Assembly (NCBI GenBank): GCA_030706285.1 | Contig: JAUZOU010000158.1 | Coordinates: 1-6,955 of the forward strand | Source of the DNA: Bacteroidota bacterium | Lineage (GTDB): Bacteria > Bacteroidota > Bacteroidia > Bacteroidales > UBA1402 | DNA: 6,955 nucleotides | Direction of reading: 5' to 3' | Shown: positions 1 through 6,195 of the stretch, one piece after another | Numbering within the stretch: position 1 is the first letter of the stretch | Layout: the number at the start of each line of letters is the position of its first letter | Program-made: the position numbers and the translations under genes | The notes under the pieces: generated by a model | Databases searched by the model: none | The model's input: the letters and a program-made list of their open reading frames with translations, nothing else | Told to the model about the DNA's origin: nothing

Positions 1-406
1 AATGACATTTGCGCCGACTTGTTTCCTGCTTATCCGCCGCGATGTATTTGAAAAAGTCGGGCTTATGGATGAACGTTATTTTGTCTACTGGGACGATACC
101 GATTTCGTTTACAGGGCCGTCATGAAGCAACACCATACGTTATGGTACATTCCGGCTTCGGTGGTTCATCATAAGGAAGGAACCTCCACCGGTGTGTTGA
201 GCGATTTTTCCATCCGGTTTCAATACCGGAATTTGGTATATTTTGCCTTAAAAAATTATTCCAGGCCTTATGCTGAATATGTGATTGTATATAATATGAT
301 GTTGCACATTGTACACAACTTGTTCAGATGGCCTATGGCCAAATGGAAGCTGGGAATGAAATCATTCATGGAAGGATTTAATTATTATCGTCATGCCAGT
401 TTATAG
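1..406 (+). CDS. GT2 family glycosyltransferase, C-terminal part (5' end outside window)
   Basis: This is the C-terminal 134 residues of an inverting GT-A fold glycosyltransferase that transfers a sugar from a nucleotide donor to a lipid-linked acceptor on the cytoplasmic side of the inner membrane. The reading frame is open from base 2, and the Met there is probably internal, because the N-terminal NYN, DN-S and DxD-type nucleotide-binding motifs of the family are missing. What remains is the typical second half: a segment like the acceptor-side 'G-x-LIRR-x-VFEKVGLMDERYF' (residues 5-27), the catalytic-base acidic pair in YWDDTDF (29-35), an IPASVVHHKEG segment (50-60) where the family has a conserved His, and an RN-aromatic patch (76-81) before a hydrophobic, membrane-associating tail. 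It overlaps the polymerase gene by 14 bases, which suggests translational coupling in one operon. The donor sugar cannot be read from the sequence. The family call is secure; the rhamnosyltransferase-like subtype is only likely. Confidence 0.92.
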   Translation, partial: MTFAPTCFLLIRRDVFEKVGLMDERYFVYWDDTDFVYRAVMKQHHTLWYIPASVVHHKEGTSTGVLSDFSIRFQYRNLVYFALKNYSRPYAEYVIVYNMMLHIVHNLFRWPMAKWKLGMKSFMEGFNYYRHASL

Positions 407-1622
407 CACGTCATATTCGCTTCCCTATCTGGTTCTGCTGACCTATTTTGTCCTCCTGATGTTCATGGAGTTCAGATGCCTTAAGTTTGAACAGGATACT
501 AAATATGTCCGTTGGGCAACGATGGCCGGCTTCGTTTTCTTCTTCGGGCTAAGAGGTTTTGTCAATACGGACTGGCTGGTTTATTACAATATATTCAATG
601 GCTTGCCGACCCTTTGGGGGGGGAACCTTGGTAGTGCATTCACAACTGACTTTACCTCCGAATTTGTTACAGACGCGAGTACTGATCAGGCCGGAATTGA
701 AATGGGTTTTATTTTTCTAACCGTTCTATTTAAGTCAATTATTCCTGATTACTTTGCCTGGGTATTTGTAAATGTTGTAATCGATGTCATTTTACTGGAT
801 ATTTTTTTCAGAAGATACTCGAAATATTATGTGCTGAGTTTCATTTTATTCCTGATTTTCGGAGGACTCGGGATTGAATTCAACCTGATGCGTAACGTCA
901 AAGCGATCTTGCTTTTCTTGATCTCGTTAAAATATATTGAAGAGCGGAAAATCGTTCCGTATATGCTGCTGAATATTGCAGGATGCACTTTGCATACCAG
1001 TGCCCTGTTCTTCATCCCGTTGTATTTCTTTTTGAACAAAGAGTGGCCAAAATGGGTGATTTGGACCATTTTCATTGTGGGAAACATTCTTGTCCTGTTG
1101 CAGATATCTTATCTAAAACCCATAGTACTGGCAATTACCGATATGATGGGTGGACGTATGGCTGTCAAAGCCCGGTTGTATTTTGCTAGTGATCTGTATT
1201 CCAGATCCGTTGGAGTCGGCCTTTCCTATTTTGAACGAACGGCTACATTTGTTTTGTCTGTGTGGCTGTTGCCTAAACTAAAAGAACGGAATCCATCCAT
1301 TGTCATGTTTGTCAACTCATATATCCTGTTTTTTTTCGCGTACTTTTTTTTCTCAGAGATCATGATTGCCATCCAACGCATAACGTTGCTGTTCGCTTTT
1401 TCCTACTGGATCATTTATCCGGAGATTCTCGGTCTCCTCGAAAAAAGCATCAACAAGCTGGTGATGGTGTCTGTGGTTGTTGTGTACAGTGTGGTTATTC
1501 TAATTAAAACCAATTCCAATATTTTTGCCAAATACGACAATCAGGTGTTCGGGATAGAAAGTTACGACGACAGGAAGCAGGTTGTCAGCACGGAACTGGA
1601 ATCGGTATTGGAACAGAAATAA
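393..1622 (+). CDS. EpsG/Wzy-type polysaccharide polymerase, multi-pass membrane protein
   Basis: This 409-residue inner-membrane protein has about ten to twelve hydrophobic segments (roughly 8-26, 42-56, 104-138, 145-180, 188-213, 219-240, 278-295, 302-345, 354-371). Its landmarks match the EpsG family: FFGLRGFVNTDWLVYYNIF region at 50-68 (R54, D60 and the YY pair), GIEMGFIFL at 101-109, FNLMRNVKAILLFLISL at 163-179 where relatives usually carry a NxxRQ signature (here MRN), and CTLHTSALFFIPLY at 198-211 carrying the conserved H-x-S-A. EpsG proteins are thought to act as Wzy-like polymerases that join lipid-linked repeat units on the periplasmic face. The placement among glycosyltransferases fits this role. 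The start at 393 lies inside the end of the preceding GT2 gene. The next in-frame Met would remove the first membrane segment, so 393 is preferred although no strong Shine-Dalgarno is visible. The loop at about 69-100 is long, polar and rich in Thr, Ser and Asp. It contains a G8 homopolymer. The gene ends in tandem TAA stops. Confidence 0.9.
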   Translation: MPVYSTSYSLPYLVLLTYFVLLMFMEFRCLKFEQDTKYVRWATMAGFVFFFGLRGFVNTDWLVYYNIFNGLPTLWGGNLGSAFTTDFTSEFVTDASTDQAGIEMGFIFLTVLFKSIIPDYFAWVFVNVVIDVILLDIFFRRYSKYYVLSFILFLIFGGLGIEFNLMRNVKAILLFLISLKYIEERKIVPYMLLNIAGCTLHTSALFFIPLYFFLNKEWPKWVIWTIFIVGNILVLLQISYLKPIVLAITDMMGGRMAVKARLYFASDLYSRSVGVGLSYFERTATFVLSVWLLPKLKERNPSIVMFVNSYILFFFAYFFFSEIMIAIQRITLLFAFSYWIIYPEILGLLEKSINKLVMVSVVVVYSVVILIKTNSNIFAKYDNQVFGIESYDDRKQVVSTELESVLEQK

Positions 1623-1635
1623 TAATCCGTAAGTA

Positions 1636-2739
1636 ATGAAGGTATTGTTCGATCATAAGATATTTTCTACTCAGAAATATGGCGGGGCATCTAAATACTT
1701 CAGCGAATTGTTGAGGCATCTGCCTCGGGAGGTCTGGGAGTCAACGACCAGGATTGCCGACAATGAGTACATCAAGTCGCCGGCACTTTTCAATTATTGT
1801 GATTTCCTACCGTCCACCCCTTTTAAAGGAAAAGCGTTTCTGATGTATTGGCTTAACAGACCGTATACGTATTGGAAACTGTCACAAGGAGCGTATGATA
1901 TTTTCCATCAGACAGATTTCGACACCTACTACCTGAACGCCATCAAAAGGAAGAAAATGGTCATGACCTTTCATGACATGAATTATACAAAGTACAGGCA
2001 GCTTTATACCAATACATTGGCAAACAACATCGATAACAGGGAGGCTTTTCAGAAGCAATCGGTAGCACGTGCCGATGTCATTGTGGCTGTGAGTCAGTAC
2101 ACAAAAAACGATCTGGTCAATTTGTGGCAGGTCAATCCGGACAAAATTGTGGTGATACATCATGGGGTTGATAAAGTCATACCAACTGACTTGAATAAGG
2201 ACCGAGTGATCGGTCACCCGTATTTGCTTTTTGTAGGAGAACGGTATGGCTTTAAAAATTTTGACCGGTTTCTCAAGGCTTATGCTATCGTTAAAAAGCA
2301 TTTTCCGGATCTAAGACTAATTTGTACAGGTCGAACGTTTTCGGAGGAGGAAGAACAACGCATACGGAAGCTTCGGCTGCAAGGAATGGTTATACAGATA
2401 GGGGCTGATGAATGGACAATGGCAAGACTTTACCGGGATGCGGAAATGTTCGTTTATCCTTCTTATTCAGAGGGATTTGGCATGCCAATTCTGGAAGCAA
2501 TGGTGTATGGTTGTCCGGTCGTTCTGAGTGATGCCAGTTGTTTCCCGGAAGTAGCCGGTGCTGCCGGTATCTATTTTGATCCTTATCAGGAGGAGGATAT
2601 GGCTGATAAAATAGAGCGAGTTCTTGTTGATGAGACGTTCCGGAAAGAGAAAATCATCTTAGGGCATCGTCAGTTAGAACATTTTTCGTGGGAAAAGACA
2701 GCTAGAGAACATTTCGAAGTTTACCAATCATTGATGTAA
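1636..2739 (+). CDS. GT4 family glycosyltransferase (mtfB/WbpX-like)
   Basis: This 367-residue retaining GT-B glycosyltransferase would add a sugar from a nucleotide donor to the growing lipid-linked oligosaccharide in the cytoplasm. The N-terminal acceptor domain opens with MKVLFDHKIF and the glycine-rich QKYGGASKYFSEL region (13-25), which is typical of the mtfB-like branch. It continues through TFHDMNY (111-117) and VSQYTKNDL (152-160). The linker HHGVD (175-179) leads into the donor-binding domain with FVGERYGFKNFDRFLKAY (199-216). The E-x7-E donor-site motif is intact in EGFGMPILE (E279 and E287), followed by GCPVVLSD (292-299) and EVAG (305-308). The length is normal for the family. The gene starts 13 bases after the polymerase stop and 29 bases before the next gene, so co-transcription is very likely. 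Mannosyl- or rhamnosyltransferase activity is common in this branch, but donor and linkage cannot be assigned here. GC content is in the mid-40s percent, like its neighbours on either side. Confidence 0.95.
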   Translation: MKVLFDHKIFSTQKYGGASKYFSELLRHLPREVWESTTRIADNEYIKSPALFNYCDFLPSTPFKGKAFLMYWLNRPYTYWKLSQGAYDIFHQTDFDTYYLNAIKRKKMVMTFHDMNYTKYRQLYTNTLANNIDNREAFQKQSVARADVIVAVSQYTKNDLVNLWQVNPDKIVVIHHGVDKVIPTDLNKDRVIGHPYLLFVGERYGFKNFDRFLKAYAIVKKHFPDLRLICTGRTFSEEEEQRIRKLRLQGMVIQIGADEWTMARLYRDAEMFVYPSYSEGFGMPILEAMVYGCPVVLSDASCFPEVAGAAGIYFDPYQEEDMADKIERVLVDETFRKEKIILGHRQLEHFSWEKTAREHFEVYQSLM

Positions 2740-2768
2740 TTTGAACGTACCGATCGACAGATCAAGCC

Positions 2769-3728
2769 ATGATATACCTGATCACCATCAATTATAATAA
2801 CAGTGGAGACACGATTGAATGCCTGAAAAGTCTGCAAGCGGTCAGGTCTACTTTCAATATCATTGTAATTGACAATTGTTCCGGAAAGGACGATGCAGAC
2901 GCTCTAAGACGGTTTGTCGAAGAGGAACAACATGGAAAGTCTGTCAGTGATCAGGCCGGGAATAGTATCTTTGACGATCAGATTCGGTTGTTACTGGTCA
3001 TGGAATCCAGGAATTTAGGATTTTCCGGAGGTAACAATCATGGTATTCAACTGGCACTTGAGCAAGACGATTTCGAAGGAGTGGTCCTGTTAAATAATGA
3101 TACCATTGTCCATCCGGAATTTTTGAATGAAATCATCCGGTTCAGGCAGGGAAATAAGGCGGCTGATATAATCGGTGGCCGGATATTTTTATATCAATCG
3201 AAAGATATTCTTTGGTATGACGGAGGCAATTACAATAAACGTATAGGTAAGCCCGTTCACATCAATGAGAATCGAAACATATCGGAGGTTCTTGCCAAAG
3301 ATACGCCTCATGAAACGGAATTTATTACAGGTTGTCTGATGTTTATATCGAAAAAATGTCTGGAAACAACAGGCTTGCTGAATGAAGCGTTGTTCATGTA
3401 CAGCGAGGATTTGGATTATTGCATCAGAGCCAGGGAAAAGGGCCTGAAGCTATATCAGGTACCGACATCTGTTATATGGCATAAATTCAGTGCCAGTTCC
3501 GGAGGTGAACTCTCCGAATTTTCAGCCTATTGGATTATCCGGAACCGCTTTCTGGTGGCTAGATGGCATGCAAGCAGGTTTGATCAATTTTCCACATTCG
3601 CTTATTTCCTGATCAGCCGGATTCCTCGATTTATTAAGTGGGGCATTCAAGGGCACAAGGGTGTTATTAAGGCACAACTGAGGGGTATGATTGATGGATT
3701 ACGATCACACAGTCATCCTAATGAATGA
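2769..3728 (+). CDS. GT2 family glycosyltransferase (rhamnosyltransferase-like)
   Basis: This 319-residue inverting GT-A glycosyltransferase carries the full motif set of the bacterial rhamnosyl/galactofuranosyl-type GT2 group. The motifs are TINYNNSGDT (6-15), VIDNCS (33-38) for the nucleotide base, RNLGFSGGNNHG (81-92), the metal-binding NNDT (109-112) within LLNNDTIVHPEFL, ITGCLMFISKKCLE (186-199), and the catalytic-base SEDLDYC (212-218). A WHKFSAS segment (237-243) and a WIIRNR patch (255-260) follow, then a basic, hydrophobic C-terminal tail that may sit on the membrane. The segment between VIDNCS and RNLGFSGG, about residues 39-80, is roughly 10-15 residues longer than I expect for the family and is acidic and polar, so it is probably a surface loop. 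The gene starts 29 bases after the preceding GT4 gene and belongs to the same directon. The donor is unknown; rhamnose is only a family-based guess. The end of the gene shares bases with a 28-codon frame in another phase. Confidence 0.95.
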   Translation: MIYLITINYNNSGDTIECLKSLQAVRSTFNIIVIDNCSGKDDADALRRFVEEEQHGKSVSDQAGNSIFDDQIRLLLVMESRNLGFSGGNNHGIQLALEQDDFEGVVLLNNDTIVHPEFLNEIIRFRQGNKAADIIGGRIFLYQSKDILWYDGGNYNKRIGKPVHINENRNISEVLAKDTPHETEFITGCLMFISKKCLETTGLLNEALFMYSEDLDYCIRAREKGLKLYQVPTSVIWHKFSASSGGELSEFSAYWIIRNRFLVARWHASRFDQFSTFAYFLISRIPRFIKWGIQGHKGVIKAQLRGMIDGLRSHSHPNE

Positions 3729-3780
3729 GGAAATTGCCGAAGAGTATGATGCTGTTCGGCAACGAATCGATAATTATTGA
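3694..3780 (+). CDS. Possible 28-residue small ORF overlapping the end of the GT2 gene
   Basis: An ATG at 3694 opens a 28-codon frame, in a different phase from the GT2 gene, ending at TGA 3778-3780. It overlaps the last 35 bases of the GT2 gene and fills most of the 66-base gap before the next gene. A GAGGGG purine run at 3680-3685 sits about eight bases upstream of the ATG. A second in-frame ATG at 3721 would give 19 residues. The peptide begins MDYDHTVILMNEE and is acidic and polar in its second half (EEIAEEYDAVRQR), with a helix-like spacing of charges and no signal or membrane segment. I recognise no family. A frame this short arises easily by chance, and much of it lies over a hairpin, so I regard it as possible rather than probable. 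It could also be the remnant of a gene lost when the AT-rich downstream gene arrived. Confidence 0.15.
   Translation: MDYDHTVILMNEEIAEEYDAVRQRIDNY
3734..3762 (+). repeat. Perfect 8-bp inverted repeat (hairpin) in the GT2-GT4 gap
   Basis: TTGCCGAA at 3734-3741 is exactly mirrored by TTCGGCAA at 3755-3762, leaving a 13-base loop. The stem has four GC pairs, begins six bases after the GT2 stop codon, and lies in the longest gap of the upstream block (3729-3794). No T-run follows the stem, so it does not look like a standard intrinsic terminator. It could slow or protect the 3' end of the upstream message, act as a weak attenuator, or be coincidental. It marks the point where base composition drops into the AT-rich gene. 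Confidence 0.35.
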
Positions 3781-3794
3781 TTTTGTAGGTAAAC

Positions 3795-4844
3795 ATGAGA
3801 GTTGTCGTAAATAGCAGATTTTTGACTCAATCGTTGACTGGGGTTCAGCGTTATGCCATTGAACTTTCCTTGAAATTGAGAAAAATGATCGACATGGAGG
3901 TCATATTTATCGCTCCTAACAATATTATTCAGACGCAATTGGCCGAAGCATTGAATGCTAAATGTGTCGGTAGATTGACAGGACATCTTTGGGAACAGCT
4001 GGAGTTACCTTTTTATCTGAATAAGAATGATTTGTTGATCAATTTTTGTAATACGGCACCGCTTTTACATAGAAAGAAACTCATAACAGTTCATGATTTG
4101 GCTTTTTTACAAAAAGAGAAATGGCATAACTGGCCATTTAGAATGTTTTATTCATTAATTATACCGTTGTTACTGAAAACGACCAGATGTATTATTACTG
4201 TTAGCCAAACCTCAAAAAATGAAATAGTTAGTCGATTCGGAATGAATTCGGATAATGTACATGTCATTTATAATGCTGTTACGGAGAATTCTGAACATTT
4301 TCGGACCAAACAGATGAATAAAAATTATATTCTATTTGTTGGATCAATGGATCCGAGAAAGAATTTGGAAAGATTGATTTCTGCTTTCCAACTAGTGGAA
4401 ACAACCGGTGTCAACTTGAAAATAGTCGGAGGCAATGAGAAAAGCTTTAAGGAAATTCGATTTAATGAAAGTAAGAATAACCAGATAGAGTTTTTGGGTA
4501 GAGTTGATGATGAGACATTGTTCCAGCTGTACAGCAATGCAATAGCTTTTATATTTCCATCTCTTTATGAGGGATTTGGCCTGCCACCTCTTGAAGCGAT
4601 TCAAAAAGGATGTCCAGTGATCGGATCAGATATTGAAGTTTTCCATGAAATTTACGGAGATGCTATGCTCTATTTTGACCCGAGAAATGAGAAATCCATA
4701 GCAGATGCCATTGATCTGATCTGCAGTTCGGAACAACTGCGTACAGAACTCATACAAAAAGGGCAGCAACTCCTTAAGAACTATTCTTTTTCAATTTCTG
4801 CTTCAAAATTGGTTGATCTAATTTGTTCAATTTATAAAAAATGA
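3795..4844 (+). CDS. GT4 family glycosyltransferase (mtfB/WbpX-like), AT-rich
   Basis: This 349-residue retaining GT-B enzyme is of the same broad branch as the GT4 gene at 1636-2739 but is clearly divergent in sequence. The N-terminal domain shows VVNSRFLTQSLTGVQRYAIE (4-23), where TGVQRY is the family's glycine loop, then LITVHDLAF (96-104) and ITVSQTSKNEIV (134-145). The donor domain starts near 178 with ILFVGSMDPRKNLERLISAF (179-198), then LKIVGG (208-213), FLGRVDDETLFQLY (233-246), and an intact E-x7-E in EGFGLPPLE (E259 and E267), followed by GCPVIGSD (272-279). Length is normal. The ATG at 3795 has a weak AGG five bases upstream and places the first strand at the N-terminus, as in relatives. 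Hand counts on sampled rows give about one third GC, against the mid-40s for the three complete genes upstream, and codons are strongly A/T-ending, which suggests separate acquisition. The donor sugar is unknown. Confidence 0.95.
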   Translation: MRVVVNSRFLTQSLTGVQRYAIELSLKLRKMIDMEVIFIAPNNIIQTQLAEALNAKCVGRLTGHLWEQLELPFYLNKNDLLINFCNTAPLLHRKKLITVHDLAFLQKEKWHNWPFRMFYSLIIPLLLKTTRCIITVSQTSKNEIVSRFGMNSDNVHVIYNAVTENSEHFRTKQMNKNYILFVGSMDPRKNLERLISAFQLVETTGVNLKIVGGNEKSFKEIRFNESKNNQIEFLGRVDDETLFQLYSNAIAFIFPSLYEGFGLPPLEAIQKGCPVIGSDIEVFHEIYGDAMLYFDPRNEKSIADAIDLICSSEQLRTELIQKGQQLLKNYSFSISASKLVDLICSIYKK

Positions 4845-5040
4845 TAATACATATTTAAAATATCAGTTCGGAAAAACAGAATATCGAATGGCTATCGGCT
4901 GTAAATGTCTATATATAAATATGTTGAACGTTTTTTTACGAATGCTTAAAAAGTGTAAAGATTTTTTCTGTCCCTTTGATACTATTTTGTGCGGATAAGC
5001 GTTTAAATAGAAAATCATATATTTGCACAATATTACAAAA
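4845..5040 (+). other. AT-rich intergenic region separating two transcription blocks
   Basis: This 196-base gap is the largest in the window and has a hand-counted GC of about 28 percent. It holds no convincing open frame on either strand. A T7 run at 4931-4937 has no GC-rich stem before it, so I do not call a terminator. The 3' end contains the promoter-like element described separately. The rest (4845-5017) shows only short AT-rich self-complementary stretches, such as ATATTTAAAATAT near 4852, and nothing I can assign. The gap is long compared with spacings of -14 to 66 bases among the upstream genes and fits a break between two operons or a cassette boundary. Confidence 0.6.
5018..5025 (+). 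promoter_or_regulatory. Bacteroidota-type promoter -7 element (TATATTTG)
   Basis: TATATTTG is an exact match to the TAnnTTTG consensus of the Bacteroidota housekeeping sigma factor. It lies at the end of the longest gap, 15 bases before ATG 5041 and 30 before ATG 5056. Transcription would be expected to begin near 5028, giving a leader of about 12 or 27 bases. The upstream partner is poor: TTTG at 4986-4989 is 28 bases away, about eight more than the usual spacing, and nothing at the expected position near 4995 resembles TTG. An eight-base AT-rich motif can occur by chance in this DNA, but its position is right. It would drive the WbaZ-like gene and the sugar-phosphate transferase gene. Confidence 0.6.
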
Positions 5041-6195
5041 ATGCATCGGCTCAATATGAAGATTGCTATTGTACATGATGAACTGGTAAGGCGTGGCGGA
5101 GCTGAACAAGTTACTCTTCTTATGCATCAGGCATTTCCGGATGCTCCTATTTATACTAGTACCTACAATCCAGATTTAACATATGATGGGTTCAAAGATT
5201 GTAAAATTATTACTAGTTGGTTTTCTCATATTGCAAAAAATGAAAAGAAACTGAAACGTTTTTTTTTCCCGTTTAGCATTTGGTCTATGCGTTCCATGAG
5301 ACTGAAAGGCTATGATGTGGTTTTTATGTCTACGACTACTTGTGCCAAATATGTTAAAATAGATAAAGGTACTCAGGTGATTGCCTTTTGTCATTATCCG
5401 TTTCGTTTGGCATGGTTTCCGGAAAGTTATGAGGAATACAATAAAGCCAGAGGTTTGCATCGACTGGCTTTCAACTATGCTGTTTCAAGAATAAAAAGTA
5501 TTGACAACAACGCTTCTAAGCAGATTGACTGGTACTTAACCAATACGCCTTTAATCAAGGATATTATTAAAAAATGTTATAATCCCCGCAATGAAATTAA
5601 AGTGATTCCTGCCTCCATTGCAATGAGCAATTTTTATGTAGCTGAACAGCCTGCCGGCGATTATTATCTGGTCGTTTCAAGACTTGAGTCTCATAAGAAG
5701 GTGAGTCTGGTTATCAAAGCCTTTAATCAGATGCCTGACAAAAAATTGATGGTTGTTGGAGCCGGTTCAGAAAAAGAAAAATTAAGCAAGATGGCCGGAA
5801 CCAATATCTTGTTCAAGGAAGGCCTTTCTATGGATATAATCGCTGGTTGTTATGCCAATTGCAAAGCACTGATTTTCCCACAGGAAGAAGATTTCGGTCT
5901 GGTTCCTATTGAGGCTAATGCCTCCGGAAGGCCTGTCATCGCTTATGGGAAAGGTGGAGTGACCTATACGACAATACCTTATGAAGGTCACAGCGAACAG
6001 GCAACATCCCTTTTCTTTTATGAACAAACGCCTGATGCTATAGTAAAGGCTGTCAATCAATTCGAAACGCTTGAATTCAATCCTTCCTTTATACGCAATC
6101 ACGCTGAAAAATTCAGTGAAGAAGCCTTTATCGATAGCGTTCGTCAGTTCGTTGAAGAAAAACAGTCAAATAAGCCGGAAAATATAGAATTTTAA
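5041..6195 (+). CDS. GT4 family glycosyltransferase, WbaZ-like
   Basis: This retaining GT-B glycosyltransferase resembles the WbaZ group, several members of which are mannosyltransferases of O-antigen and exopolysaccharide assembly. From ATG 5041 it has 384 residues. Motifs in that numbering: MKIAIVHDEL at 6-15, RGGAEQV at 18-24, the group's FCHYPFRLAW at 116-125 (relatives have CHTPxRYxW), YLTNTPLIKD at 165-174, VVSRLESHKKVSLVIKAF at 211-228, VVGAGSEKEKL at 238-248, and the E-x7-E motif in EEDFGLVPIEA (E283 and E291) followed by GRPVIAYGKGG (296-306). Start choice is open. ATG 5041 has an A-rich context favoured in this phylum, while ATG 5056 gives MKIAIVHD at the very N-terminus as in most relatives. 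A TTG at 5023 is in frame but overlaps the predicted promoter and is unlikely. The stop overlaps the next start (TAATG), pointing to translational coupling. The donor is not proven; GDP-mannose is a family guess. Confidence 0.94.
   Translation: MHRLNMKIAIVHDELVRRGGAEQVTLLMHQAFPDAPIYTSTYNPDLTYDGFKDCKIITSWFSHIAKNEKKLKRFFFPFSIWSMRSMRLKGYDVVFMSTTTCAKYVKIDKGTQVIAFCHYPFRLAWFPESYEEYNKARGLHRLAFNYAVSRIKSIDNNASKQIDWYLTNTPLIKDIIKKCYNPRNEIKVIPASIAMSNFYVAEQPAGDYYLVVSRLESHKKVSLVIKAFNQMPDKKLMVVGAGSEKEKLSKMAGTNILFKEGLSMDIIAGCYANCKALIFPQEEDFGLVPIEANASGRPVIAYGKGGVTYTTIPYEGHSEQATSLFFYEQTPDAIVKAVNQFETLEFNPSFIRNHAEKFSEEAFIDSVRQFVEEKQSNKPENIEF

Noticed and set aside
827..1087. 86-codon minus-strand frame inside the polymerase gene
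   Set aside because: It lies wholly within a well-supported membrane-protein gene, has no recognisable motif, and its composition is that expected from the complement of Phe/Leu/Ile-rich codons.
1882..2301. 139-codon minus-strand frame inside the first GT4 gene
   Set aside because: The plus-strand gene has intact family motifs across this span, and the minus-strand product shows no domain or plausible start context.
2733..2747. TAATTTG near the end of the first GT4 gene as a promoter
   Set aside because: It lacks one base of the TAnnTTTG spacing and sits in a 29-base gap inside an apparent operon.
683..2959. Shared 12-mer TGATCAGGCCGG at 683-694 and 2948-2959
   Set aside because: In a 7-kb window about one shared 12-mer is expected by chance; the flanks do not match and the copies lie in unrelated genes.
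4931..4937. T7 run in the intergenic gap as a possible intrinsic terminator
   Set aside because: No GC-containing stem precedes it; only weak AT-rich pairing is available.
4986..4989. TTTG as the -33 partner of the promoter at 5018
   Set aside because: The spacing of 28 bases is about eight bases longer than usual for this promoter class.
5259..5267. T9 run in the WbaZ-like gene as a phase-variation tract
   Set aside because: It encodes consecutive Phe residues in an AT-rich segment and needs no special explanation, although slippage here cannot be excluded.
5782..6102. 106-codon minus-strand frame inside the WbaZ-like gene
   Set aside because: It runs opposite the conserved donor-binding domain of the real gene and matches nothing I recognise.
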